64,000 nt of DNA. Origin: Alviniconcha marisindica. Taxonomy: Eukaryota > Mollusca > Gastropoda > Provannidae. The stretch covers positions 62,001 to 126,000 of the forward strand of contig JABMCL010002719.1 in NCBI GenBank assembly GCA_018857735.1. Direction: 5' to 3'. The position numbers and the translations under genes were made by a program. Each line of letters opens with the position of its first letter. Within the stretch, counting starts at the first letter, position 1. The notes beneath the pieces were generated by a model, which made no database searches, had not been told where the DNA came from, and saw nothing but the letters and a program-made list of their open reading frames with translations. This document shows positions 45,107 to 55,073 of the stretch, piece by piece.

Positions 45107-45419
45107 AGTAAACATGGTGCTTAACGTCCACAGAAACCGTACGGCTTATTAGGGACGGAGAGAAGGGGGTATGGAGGTGGGGGGAGAGGGAGATTATATA
45201 CCTATCGCTACACTGTCACCACCAGAATGAGTTCTGCATTAAGATGGGCAGCGATGAGAGCCATTTTAATGTTTCAGTAGGAAGTGATGGACAAAGTCAC
45301 AAGACAGTGTCCACGAACCACAACCTTTTTGAAGAGAAAGGAGAGCCGAAGCGGTATCGAACCGAGGTCCTTCCGCTTACCAGCCTAACGCCTTACCGCT
45401 AGGCCAAACCGGCTCACCC
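45107..45419 (-). mobile_element. tRNA-derived SINE (SINE2), complete, with TSD
   Basis: The minus strand starts GTGAGCCGGTTTGGCCTAGC, with an A box (TGGCCTAGCGGTAAGG) and a B box (GGTTCGATACC). The body matches 28545-28829. The tail ends GTTTCTGTGGACGTTAAGCA then CCATGTTTACT. TTTCTTTCCT flanks both sides (45097-45106 and 45420-45429), a 10-bp target-site duplication inside R4. Confidence 0.93.
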
Positions 45420-45430
45420 TTTCTTTCCTG

Positions 45431-45460
45431 ATGATGTGGGGCTTCATGTCCTCGGATGAA
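45431..45460. mobile_element. 30-bp R6 tail insertion at the same target
   Basis: ATGATGTGGGGCTTCATGTC then CTCGGATGAA matches R6 (17492-17522). It is flanked by CCTTTCTTTCCTG on both sides (45418-45430 and 45461-45473). It appears to be an extremely truncated retroposon inserted at the same sequence that SINE2 used. Confidence 0.72.
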
Positions 45461-45635
45461 CCTTTCTTTCCTGTCCCGTTTTTCCTTTTTGACTGGGTGG
45501 GAATTTTATGGCCCCAATTATCTAAAGTGTTAAAACTTGTGCGCTGGGTCTGCAGCGTCCTCTTTCCCCTAGTGTCCCTGCAGAGGCAGGTTGTTTATTT
45601 GCTGCGGCGGCCTGTGTTCATCTCAGGGGAGAGCC

Positions 45636-45800
45636 TACACTGTTTCCTGGCTGGTGTAAATGAAACTTATGTTATAGCAACCTCTGACTTGTGACTCTTC
45701 ATTCATGCTTCCAACCTGCTTCCCTCACTCCCCACCCCGCTCCCCTACATTTAAAACCGTTCTGAAGACCCACCTGTTTAAAACCCACTACTGCTAGCAA
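45636..45800 (+). mobile_element. LINE C-terminal/3' fragment (inverted partner at 46797)
   Basis: CACTGTTTCCTGGCTGGTG, ATGTTATAGCAACCTCTGAC and CTTCATTCATGCTTCCAACC are reverse complementary to 46797-46925. It then reads TFKTVLKTHLFKTHYC, the usual last residues of LINE ORF2 (F-K-x-x-L-K-T-H-L-F). A poly-C run follows (45808-45824). Confidence 0.75.
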
Positions 45801-45949
45801 ATTATCCCCCCCCCCCCCCCCCCCACACACACACTCCCAGCCTTAAATTATTTCAGTTGACTGATGAGGATGAGGTGTGTGCATGCGTGTGTATTATGTA
45901 TGTTGCTATTTAGCTGATAGTGGATTATCTCCCATCTCCCTCTTCCCCC

Positions 45950-46008
45950 ACCTTCGCCCATCCCTAATAAGCCTTGTGGTTTCTGTGGATGTAAAGCACC
46001 ATGAAAGA
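45950..46008 (+). repeat. SINE2 tail fragment
   Basis: CATCCCTAATAAGCCTTGTG then GTTTCTGTGGATGTAAAGCA and CCATG correspond to the 3' end of SINE2. Similar tails lie at 22428-22470 and 47943-47975. Confidence 0.7.
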
Positions 46009-46034
46009 AGTAGTGCTTAGTGCTACGGAGTAGG

Positions 46035-46205
46035 GACTGAACGTTGGCAGCCTACTGGTGTTGTGTGGCTGCTACTAGGGCCTTGAAATGCTGAACAGAG
46101 GCGGCGTGGATGGTAGTGTTGTTCAGGTGGTTCCAGCAGGCCACAGTCTTGACAAAGGAGTTTCGTAGTTGGTCAGTGCTGCAGCGTGGATTATGTAGGC
46201 CTTAT
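46035..46205 (-). mobile_element. LINE ORF2 C-terminal fragment
   Basis: The minus frame reads RCSTDQLRNSFVKTVACWNH then LNNTTIHAASVQHFKALVAA, a common LINE C-terminus (F-F-x-R-T-x-x-x-W-N-x-L). It is truncated at both ends and stops at TAG. Confidence 0.78.
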
Positions 46206-46359
46206 TGATTAATTAAAACATTTCTTGTTTTATTTTATGTAGTCACCAATGCTGTTAATTGTGACGTAGTCGGTTTGTTGTCCGGCTCGATTAAATCTAC
46301 CAGGTTTTTGTGTAGTCCGAAATTTATTGGAAGCCCGTCAGGCTGGTGGCGCTCTTGCA

Positions 46360-46480
46360 GATAATAATAATAATAATTTATTTTATATAGCGCCTCAGCA
46401 ACAATTATATGAGCTCTTAGCGCTGTACAGATCAACAAATGCAATAGAACACACATCAATATGTTACTTAAATTAGCCTA
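46360..46480 (-). mobile_element. LINE-type 3' end
   Basis: The minus strand reads CTGTACAGCGCTAAGAGCTC, AGGCGCTATATAAAATAAAT then (TTA)n, a widespread invertebrate retroposon terminus. Its 5' part may continue to the fragment at 46797-46925 on the same strand. Confidence 0.65.
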
Positions 46481-46615
46481 AAACAACAATTTAAAAAGAT
46501 AAATTCTCTCTATTTATACATATTTCAATTCACGCATATTCAAGATTCATTTTAAAACATAGCATTTAGAATAAAAATACGAACTTAGACATTAAAACAA
46601 TCTGCAAGTAATGCA

Positions 46616-46618
<3 letters not shown>

Positions 46619-46656
<38 letters not shown>

Positions 46657-46692
46657 CACAGATCCTCTCTCTCACACACACACACGCGCGCG
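46619..46692. repeat. (AC)n with CTCT and GCGC blocks
   Basis: AC runs interrupted by CGCAC, GATCCTCTCTCT and CGCGCGCGCGC. Confidence 0.95.
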
Positions 46693-46796
46693 CGCACCTC
46701 CACAACGGAGTATACCACTTTGAGAACACGTAGCTTATTTAAAGCATTTAACAACAATCAATATCTAATCACAGATAAATAAAAGCAGCATAACTA

Positions 46797-46925
46797 GAAC
46801 AATGTGTAGGGAAGCGGAGTGGGGAAGCAGGTTGGAAGCATGAATGAAGAGTCACAAGTCAGAGGTTGCTATAGTATAACATAACTTTTATTTGCACCAA
46901 CCAGGAAACGGTGTCTGTGTTGGAA
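46797..46925 (-). mobile_element. LINE 3'-region fragment, inverted partner of 45636
   Basis: GGAAGCAGGTTGGAAGCATG, AATGAAGAGTCACAAGTCAG and CAACCAGGAAACGGTGT match the reverse complement of 45640-45755. The pair lies head to head about 1 kb apart. Confidence 0.82.
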
Positions 46926-46929
46926 AAGA

Positions 46930-47370
46930 CACAAGCAAACAAAACATTTAGAATATGAAAGCAAACGTAAAGACTAAACAACAGCAATTATCTAATAAAT
47001 ACAGTAACCATGTAGTTTACCTGTAGGTAACTATAATACGTGACAAAATGATTAATAATCAAGCATGACTTGCACTTAAAAAGCGTATCTGACAGTGTCG
47101 CGGTGAGTATACAAGAGACTCCCAGTATATAATAGTATACAATAAAGTAACAGTGAAAAATACGGGTTACCAAGATCATTCTTAACTAAACAGGAAGAGT
47201 GAGATAATTGTTACAGCAGTTCCACTTAAAGTAAAAGTCCAAGGTTTTTAAATATGCAAAATGACCATCGAAATGATTGACAAATGAGTCACTAGTTTCA
47301 AATTTAATGGAAAAAAATAAAAATAAAAATGTTTAATTGGGTTTTTAATCGATTTTATTTTCTGTAGACT
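46930..47370. other. No recognisable gene
   Basis: AT-rich unique sequence with short frames only. Confidence 0.4.
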
Positions 47371-47425
47371 TTCCCGGAAGTGACGTCAGTCTGGGGAGTC
47401 AGTGCGGTTGCCATCTTAGATTCTA
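47371..47425 (+). promoter_or_regulatory. ETS/CRE/YY1-like promoter cluster
   Basis: CCGGAAGTG (ETS-like, 47374-47382) overlaps TGACGTCA (CRE palindrome, 47381-47388). GCCATCTT (reverse YY1-like) follows at 47410-47417, just before the THAP ATG at 47467. This arrangement is typical of TATA-less housekeeping promoters. Part of it is also the left arm of an inverted repeat, so the sites may be coincidental to a transposon end. Confidence 0.5.
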
Positions 47426-47860
47426 CAGTAAACTGTGTATGCGTGTGGTCGACAAAAAAGTTAACTATGCCGGCCTACTGTGTTGCCGCGAACTGTAACA
47501 ATTCGCAGACGATCCCAGGTATAACAATGCACGAGCTCCCACGCAATCGACCCGCAGTGAGGCGAAAGTGGATTAAATTATACAATTCAAACGAGCTGAC
47601 TTTCTTGCTGCGCCGCATCACGCCCATTTGTGTAGCGAGCGCTTCAGTGAGTGAGATTTCGCAAACTCCATGGAATACCGCATGGGGTTTGCTGACACGA
47701 TGTTCCGGTACTCTTTCAAAATCCTACCCGACAGGCTCAAACTAATACGGCTGTATCCTTGTGGGTCTCTCGGGCAAAGTATCAGTTTCGTCTTCGGAGC
47801 TCGAGTTGGCCATTTTGCAGCGACTCCCCAGAGTGACGTAGTCGGCATATGGTCACGTGA
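47380..47860. repeat. Imperfect inverted repeats flanking the THAP relic
   Basis: The left arm TGACGTCAGTCTGGGGAGTC (47381-47400) and the reverse complement of 47822-47841 (CTACGTCACTCTGGGGAGTC) share 17 of 20 positions, including an 11-bp identical block TCTGGGGAGTC. Similarity continues weakly inward (GCCATCTT against AAAATGGCC). They enclose the THAP sequence, about 460 bp in all. Confidence 0.65.
47467..47760 (+). pseudogene. THAP-type zinc-finger domain, frameshifted
   Basis: From ATG 47467 the frame reads MPAYCVAANCNNSQTIPGIT, ELPRNRPAVRRKWIKLYN. The THAP zinc motif starts C-x4-C here. One frame over (about 47615-47650) it continues AHLCSERFSE, a TGA, then DFANSMEYRMGFADTM. The expected C-x2-H pair reads C-S-E-R, so the His ligand is lost as well. 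THAP domains bind DNA and occur in host regulators and in P-element-like transposases; the catalytic part of a transposase is not present. Confidence 0.75.
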
Positions 47861-49250
47861 TTTGGGCGTCATGGCGACACTTTCGGTACGACAGAAAATG
47901 CCTTTTTTTCGTGCATTTATAACCCTCAGATCACAGTTTCACCTGATGGTTTCTGTGGACGTTAAGCACCATGTTTAGTTAGTTTCACCTACATCATTGT
48001 TCTCAGCGAGCTTTAACGGAAATCGTGTCAAAAATCACCCCTAACCTTGGACTTGTCCTTTAAGCACACAACGAGACGGACAGTGACACGGGTGGCACTC
48101 GGGACCATGCCGTGAGCGGGAAGAAGTCAGTCATAAACTGACCGGCTCCAGCCTCGTTGCTCAACGCGTGTAAGAAAGGGCTACAGCATGTCACTGTTAC
48201 TGACTAGCAGAGCATATCCGTGAACAACGTCAAGGAGTCTTACTGACGCGGGTAGCGCAACAAGAATCTAAACTGCTGATCTCGGTTAGTGAACAGAGAC
48301 AAAGGCCTAATTGCCACTACTGACGCGCATCACCGGCCAGTTCGGGTACACGCACAAAGACCCGGAAAGGTAAGCAGAGTGAAAGCTAAGCAGAGTGAAA
48401 GTCTGCGCGCCCAAGACTCGGCCATACAAAAGCTGGATCGAAACAGAAATAACATGTCTCACAGTTTATACAATCACCCCTATGCACTAAACCATATTCA
48501 ACTAGTAAAATGAACATTCGACAACTATGAAGTCAACATCTTCAAAGTGTTAGCCATAATATACCACCGATTTCATGTAGAAAAAGAGACCGGTAGGAAA
48601 CAAATAAGTTTTGCCGCGCAGAGATCTGCACGGCCGCACAAAGGAACCATACTTCACTGTGGGATAACTTTACATCGGCAAAGCATCACTCCAACTGAAC
48701 AATGGCAACATAACATACTAGCTACATATCAGCTAACCAGGGTTAGCTGCATACATGATGGAAGCACTGGTCATCTTGTGGCATAAAAGCTTAAGATTTG
48801 AACACACATACAATGTACACTGACGCCATGGCGGCTGCAACCTTGCGGCAATCTGACGCCGAAATTACCCACGTGTTCAAGAACCAAAATCAAGGCACGT
48901 TGTGAACATGGTAACATTACAAACATACATTATTTATATCTTATTTACATTATTTACAGAACAACAAGCCATATGTGAGCAAGTGCTCTTTGTACGTTTT
49001 TACAATAATCCCGCCCCGGTTATCAGATCCATGCAATTTCATTACTGTACTGTTAGTAACCCGGGAACTGGAGCAGACGACGCTTTTGTTTTGAAGCGCT
49101 GCGTGTTGCGTAACGCCACATGGCCTTCTCACAGCCGACCGGCGATAGCCGCTGGTGCGCGCCATTTTCAAATCTGTTTACTCCCTTAATATTTTGACCG
49201 CTTGTTTGTTTACCTACTCTTGTTCACCTAGTCCTTTTTATGCACCAAGC
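47861..49250. other. No recognisable gene
   Basis: A SINE2 tail piece lies at 47943-47975. A 25-codon frame at 48828-48905 (MAAATLRQSDAEITHVFKNQ..) begins at a GCCATGGCGGC context, but has no homology I recognise. Nothing else is supported. Confidence 0.4.
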
Positions 49251-49254
49251 CATG

Positions 49255-50219
49255 TGTAATATAATTTGGCATCTTAGAATGTTTATTTAGATCTTATTTA
49301 GACGCAGGGTCGAGCTTAATCAGTTGCCGATTCCTCTCTAGGTCCATTCTTTTTATAGCCGTCGTCTGCATGGCGCGTTCTCTGTTTAGTACTAGTGAAT
49401 AGTAGTGAATCGTTGTTTTGACTCGATGAAAGTAATTCTGTGTCGATCAGTGCTTTGTCGTATAGTATTTTGCTTAGCTGACTTCATGTTTAGTGTTTAT
49501 TTTGGGTTGAAATTAACTTATTGAGTATTGTGTACTGTAGAAGCTAAGTTATATTCATAGACTACTTGATATCACTATCAGCGCTGTTGCGACTAAGATA
49601 ACGCGCCCCAGGCGAAAGATCGCACCGATTGTGTTAGTACTAGTCTTTGAGTGTGTCTTGCTTCTCTTATAGAGCGTTGTATTGTAATTGTTATGTACCA
49701 TTTTAACCGTGGGAGCGTGTTCTTTATTCTGATGTAAGTTTTATTGACAGTTATATTTTGTACATTGTGTTAGTTGTGATTTAGTTGTACGAATCTGCTT
49801 ATAGACAGGTGCAAGCCACGCTTCCCACTCTTGTTGTAAATTAAATAAGTCATGTGTGTACATTTTGTTTATACGTTTTAAAAGGTTGTAACTGTAGCTT
49901 TTATTTGATGTATTTCATGTTTTAATTAGTTTAGTTATTGTTGAGGAAACTGTATCTGTGCGGGCCAAGGAAACACAATACTGGGTCAGCCATTTTGTGG
50001 TCCAGAGGGCCGATTTCATTGTAGCGATAGCGTGTGTTCTTTGCGGCCCGCGCAGTTCTCTTATCTATGCGTGCGCGTGAGGATTTTGGGGGTGCTGAGA
50101 AAGTTGTCTGCTGCTGTAGAATAAAGCCTGTTTGCCGTCGCCGCCTGCTGTGGTCTCCATTTTCAAGTGACTGACTCCGCTGCCTGTGTCCTGTCCTTCT
50201 ACCACTCCACTCCATTACA
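49255..50219 (+). mobile_element. Probable solo LTR, 965 bp
   Basis: The ends are inverted: TGTAAT at 49255 and ATTACA at 50219. Direct flanks are CATG and CATA, a possible 4-bp target duplication with one mismatch. Near the 3' end is AATAAAGCCTG (50122), then about 90 bp of U5-like sequence, a normal R-U5 arrangement in + orientation. No internal gag/pol region or second LTR is adjacent. A gene promoter/first exon is the alternative. Confidence 0.55.
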
Positions 50220-50227
50220 CATAGAAA

Positions 50228-50410
50228 AAATAACTACTTACAGGCTCTCCCCTGAATCAGATCCATAGGCAGCAGCTCGAACTATTACTAACTGACGACC
50301 TGCAGGGACACTGGGGGAAAGAGGACGCGGCGGGCCCGGCGCACAAATTTGAACACTTTAGATAATTGGGGCCATAAAAATCCCACCCAGTCAAAAAGGA
50401 AAAGGACAGG
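50228..50410 (-). repeat. Dispersed repeat R4, copy 3
   Basis: AGGCTCTCCCCTGA, CCTGCAGGGACACTGGGGGA, TTTAGATAATTGGGGCCATA and TCCCACCCAGTCAAAAAGGA are the reverse complement of the 45470-45635 copy. It lies immediately after the truncated coding end of LINE family B. Confidence 0.88.
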
Positions 50411-51805
50411 AATGTCTGACGTGTACAGGGAGTGAATTCCAAGTAGCTGGACAAAACACAGAAAACGATCTTTTTCCGTAAGTATTCAGAGAGAAACGCG
50501 GAACAACTAAGAGGGAAGAGTCTTGAGATCTTAGAGTTTAGAGAAGCTCACACAGATAGGCGGGCATAGCAACAGAGTTGAGGCATTGGAAGCATAGGGT
50601 AGATACCTTGTATTCTATCCTAGCTTTAACAGGCAGCCAGTGAAGTATTTTTAAGAGTGGAGTAGCGCTTTCACGTCGTGGTTTACGAAGGACGAGTCTG
50701 GCAGCACTATTCTGTATGCGTTGAATCAGGAAGGCCAGCCAAAGAGAATTACAATAATCAAGACGGGATAGAATGAAGGCTACAGCCAATGTATCTGCGG
50801 CATCAACAGTCAGGAAAGAACGGATCTTACTGATTCTACGAAGCTGGAAATATAAAACTTTACACAACTAATTCACCTGCATTGAGAGAGACTCATCCAA
50901 GAACACACCAAGATTCCGTACTGATTCGGAGAATTCAATCTCACAGTCCTGAAAAACCATCGAGTTGATGCTGAGCTGCTTTACCCAATGGTAATGAGTT
51001 CAGTTTTGTCATCGTTCATCTTAAGTTTATTTCCTTTCATCCAGATACCCACTTCCTCTATGCTAGATGTCATGTCTCTAACCAGGCTAGAAAACTTTGA
51101 CGGTGCAGCTGAATCATGTAGTTGCAAATCATCAGCAACAAAATGGTAAGTGGTACCTAACTGCTGGATAACAGAGCCCAGGGGTTGGGTGTACATGGTG
51201 AACAGAATGGGTCCAAAGACCGAACCCTGAGGCACTCCATACTTCAAGGACGATGGAGCGGACTGAACATCATTCACAAAGACAAACTGCGTGCGATTTG
51301 ACAAGTAAGACTCAAGAACAGTTCAAGTACAGCCGAAAGTAGAGAACAACCGCTGACTCAAAATGACATGTGTCAAATGCTGCGGAAAGGTCGAGCTGTG
51401 ACAGGATAGACACGTGACCATCATCAGATGCCTGAAGGACGTCATTTATCACACGCAATAGAGCTGTTTCCATACTATGACACTTCCGGTATGCCGACTT
51501 GAACGGCTCGAGGAGGTTGTGAGTCTCAAGGTTGAGTGAGAACAATACGCTCAAGAACCTTTGAGAAAAACGGAAAATTTGACACCGGACGATAGTTTTT
51601 CAGAAGTTCAGGGTCTAGATTAGACTTCTTCAACAATGGTTTCACGAGGGCGTGCTTGAAACATTGTGGGACAACACCAGAAATCAAAGAGATGTTGATG
51701 ATATCTGTTATAACAGGAATCAGTTCGTCCAAGCAGTCAAGAAAGAGGGGGGAGGGGATTGAGTCAAGATCACAGGATTTCTTTGGCATCTTAAGAATTA
51801 TTTGC

Positions 51806-51807
<2 letters not shown>
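50411..51807 (-). mobile_element. L2-type LINE family B, RT-to-C-terminus part
   Basis: Minus-strand pieces in order: IILKMPKKSCDLDSIPSPLF, NYRPVSNFPFFSKVLERIV, LLEPFKSAYRKCHSMETALL, SILSQLDLSAAFDT, YGVPQGSVFGPILFTMYTQP, YHFVADDLQLHDS, KLKMNDDKTELITIG, AARLVLRKPRRESATPLLKI. At least four frame changes or indels disrupt it. Its 5' part lies beyond the inserted family A element, at 55600-57230. Confidence 0.9.
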
Positions 51808-51841
<34 letters not shown>

Positions 51842-51983
51842 TACATTTATCATGCGCTCATCAACGCCCTGAGCGCTCACATGATACATATTAACCTACA
51901 TATGATATTCTATACACATGTAGAGCATAGTCCTACCAAAACAATTTACATAAAGTAACGCACTACACAACACACACCACACA

Positions 51984-51991
51984 CACACACA

Positions 51992-52072
<81 letters not shown>
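51984..52072. repeat. (AC)n microsatellite
   Basis: About 88 bases of AC with one early ACTC interruption, inside the family A 3' UTR. Confidence 0.98.
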
Positions 52073-52076
<4 letters not shown>

Positions 52077-52131
52077 ACTGTAGTAGAAACTGGGCACTGA
52101 TATTAGTTAGGATGTTAGAAGAGGAAGATTT

Positions 52132-53813
52132 TCAGTTTGGCTTTAAAAGATGACAGGGTTGAGCAGTGTCTAAGGTCTTGTGGGAATGAATTCCAAATGT
52201 GGGGTCCAAAGCAAGAGAAGCTGCGGAAGCCATGAGTCTTGCGTTTGTATTGTTGGATTTCCAGCATGCGAGCGTAGAGCATAGTGTACGAGATGGAGTG
52301 TAGACATGCAGCAGTTCAGAAAGGTAAGCAAGACCAGAACCATTTATAGCACTGAAACACATACAAGCGACTTTATACTTAATACGTTCTGAAATGGGAA
52401 GCCAGTACAGTTTTTTTCAGGAGAGGTGTTGAGTGGTGGTGACGGGGTGCCAAGAGAACAAATCTTGCAGCGAAGTTCTGAATTTTCTGGAGAGGTTGGA
52501 TGACAGAATTAGGTGTACCCATGAGGAGACAGTTGCAGTAGTCAAGCCGTGAAAGGATATATGAAGTAACAAGAGTCTTGGTTGCGTCTTCAGTGAGAAA
52601 CCTGCGGATTGAACTAATGCGTTTAAGCTCGAATTAAGCAGTTTGGCAGATTTTTATGACGTGCTTCTTCATGGACAGTTTTGAGTCAAGAATGAATCCA
52701 AGGTTCCTGGCAGAATCAGAGAAGGGGATGTTGTGAGAGCCAAGAGTAATCGAGTCAGGGAGCGGAACGGTAGAAGGTTTCAAGGAAGACGAAAAGGGAA
52801 AGAGAAGAGCTTCTGTTTTGTCGTCGTTCAGTTTGAACTGATTTTCCGCCATCCATGTTTTTATGTCGTCTGTACATGCATTGCGTTCTTTGGTGAGGTT
52901 GGTCACTTCACTGAGAGGAGCGGATTTCTGGAGCTGTGTGTCATCTGCGAAAAGCTGATGGTTTACAGAGTGGTTAACTATGATATCGGAGAGAGGCGTA
53001 GTGTACAGGACGAAGAGAATGGGCCCCAGTACTGAGCCTTGAGGCACACCGTACATGAGCTGTGATGGTGACGAAGACGAGTTATTGACTGAAGTGGACT
53101 GATATCTGTCTGAGAGGTATGAGTGAAACCATTGGAGTGCAGTAGACTGAATGCCAAAAACAGAGTTCAGGCGGGAGAAGAGAATCTGGTGGTCAATAGT
53201 GTGAAAAGCGGCAGAAAGATCCAACAAAAGAAAAACAGAAATGTTGTCATTGTCCAGAGCGGAGAGAATATCGTTAGAGCGGAGAGAATATCGTTTACAA
53301 TACGTAACAAAACGGTCTCAGTGCTGTGTCTTGCTCGATAGGCTGACTGAAAAGGATTGCTGAGGTTGTTTTCTTGGAGATGGGAGAGAAGTTTGTGGAG
53401 AACGACTTTTTCAAGAATTTTGGACAGAAATGGAAGGTTAGAAATGGGACGATAGTTTTTCAAAAGATTTTTGTCAAATGATGGCTTTTTCAACAGAGGT
53501 TTGACGATGGCTGTCTTCAGATCACGTGGTACAATGCCAGTGGTAAGAGATGTGTTGATGATGTTCGTGATGGTCGGCAAGAGGATGTCAAGGTTTTCAT
53601 AAAGAAGCGTGGTGGGAATGGGATCAAGTTCACAAGACTGTTGATTATTTTTAAGACAAATTCATCAGTGACAGACTCAAAAGTTAGCAAGGGATTTCCA
53701 GCGAAAGAGGTATCAGGGCAAGCAGTTGGGTTTGGAGGAGGAAAATTGTTTCTGATGGTGCGGATTTTCTCAGTGAAGTAATTAGAAGACATTCGGAAGG
53801 TCGTCAGAGTCAA
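52132..53813 (-). pseudogene. Family A reverse transcriptase and C-terminus
   Basis: Pieces in order: NYRPISNLPFLSKILEKVVL, NPFQSAYRARHSTETVLLRI, MLDLSAAFHTIDHQIL (D-to-H change after AAF), YGVPQGSVLGPILFVLYTTP, NHQLFADDTQLQKSAPL, NQFKLNDDKTEALLFPF, ARNLGFILDSKLSMKKHV, then CFSAINGSGLAYLSELLHVY. Catalytic FADD is kept. A 20-bp tandem duplication at about 53261-53298 contributes to one frame break. Confidence 0.92.
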
Positions 53814-55073
53814 ATGTTGAAGGGAGAGGTAAAGATCTGCTTTTGCCGAGGATGGTGTTGAAGTTTTGAAAGAGCTGTTTACAGGTTGTGCTAGACTGAA
53901 TCTTAGCAGAGTAGTAGGCTTGTTTGGCTTTATCTACAAGGTTTGTTACTTTCTGTTTAATGGAGTCGTATATCTGTTTGTAGACGGTGAGCTTAGATTT
54001 GAGCCATCGTCTCTCCGCCTGCCGACGCTCCCGTTTCAGCTCACAGAACTGCTCCGCAATACTGCTGAACCAGGGCGTCGGCTTCCTTGTGCGGACTGTG
54101 CAACGGCAGAGAGGCACGTGCTTGTTAAGGACAGAACAGAGATGGTTATTGTAGTCACTGATAGAACTGACTTGTGAGACAGCGTGAGAGAGATCTTGTT
54201 TAAAGGCGCCGGTGTCAATCTTTTTGAGGCATCGGTACGAAAAAGTTTCAGGTTCTTGTACGGGTACAGATACATCAAGTTTGCACAAGATGGCTGTGTG
54301 GTCAGATGTTAGTCCATGGCGTAGTTTTGTAGAAATGAAGATGCTATCACTTTGCTTGGAAAACACTAAGTCGAGCAGATGGCCTTGGTTGTGAGTAGGT
54401 TCAGAAACGGACTGTTTTCTACGTTTTCAAAATGAAAGTTAAAGTCACCCATAAGGAGTGTTTTGCCAGGCAGACTGTCAGAGTGTTCAAGGAAGTCGGA
54501 AAACTGATCGAAAAACATGGAGTCAGAGAATTTGTTCTTTTTGCTGGGTGGAGGGCAGTAGATACGGAACAATGTTGGTTAGTTGCTTGTTGTATGTTAG
54601 AGTCAGCTGAGCGGTTTCAAAGCTGGGGTGCTGAACGGGAAAGGACGAAGCGGTATCGACATTATGACGAAGGCGATGCCCCCGCCTTTTGCGCCGGACC
54701 CCCCTGCAGAACAGGGGAAGGAGAGGACCGAGTACCCAGGCGAAGCCAGGTTGACGATCTTGGCCTCGTCACCGGCAGGGCGCAGCCAGGTCTCTGTCAG
54801 CAGCATGATGTCGATGTCGTTGTCCTGAATGAAGGTGGATATGTCGGACCTCCTCCTGGAAGTGCCGACGGATCTTGCATTGAAGAGGCAGACAAGGAGT
54901 GTGTTTTCGGCTGAGGGGAATGTGAAGCAGCTGTCTGTGAGGGGGACGCAGCGGAGCGCTGAGCGAGGAGGCTGAGAGGTCGTCACGGTCACTGGGTGGA
55001 GAGGAAGGTGGTACGGAAGTGGTGTGTTGACAGGGGGTTGGAGAGCTGGAAGAATCGGATGGAAGTCGATCAC
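53782..55073 (-). pseudogene. Family A endonuclease and linker
   Basis: VCLFNARSVGTSRRRSDIST, DIDIMLLTETWLRPAGDEAK and GAKGGGIAFV give the N-terminal EEP motifs. The next frame gives GKTLLMGDFNFHFENVEN. A third gives LRHGLTSDHTAILCKLDV with the terminal S-D-H motif, then a basic linker (ELKRERRQAERRWLKSKLTV). It is spread over three frames. Confidence 0.9.

Larger units (their letters stand above)
45047..45640 (+). repeat. Dispersed repeat R4, copy 2, split by SINE insertions
   Basis: R4 begins at 45047 (TTATGTGACCGAGTGCATTG), is interrupted from 45107 to 45460, and resumes through GACTGGGTGGGAATTTTATG, CCCCAATTATCTAAAGTGT, GTGTCCCTGCAGAGGCAGG to TCAGGGGAGAGCC at about 45634. The end TCAGGGGAGAGCCT is shared with the minus copy near 50240, which fixes this boundary. 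Confidence 0.88.

Noticed and set aside
45360..45419. Possible tRNA gene on the minus strand
   Set aside because: The tRNA-like head belongs to SINE2, has a 10-bp target duplication and a second copy at 28545.
48828..48905. 25-codon ORF in a GCCATGGCGGC context
   Set aside because: Too short and without splice or homology support to be called a gene; noted only in the region entry.
49931..50215. 94-codon basic minus-strand ORF
   Set aside because: It lies within the solo-LTR candidate, antisense to its polyadenylation signal, with low-complexity Arg/Gln content.
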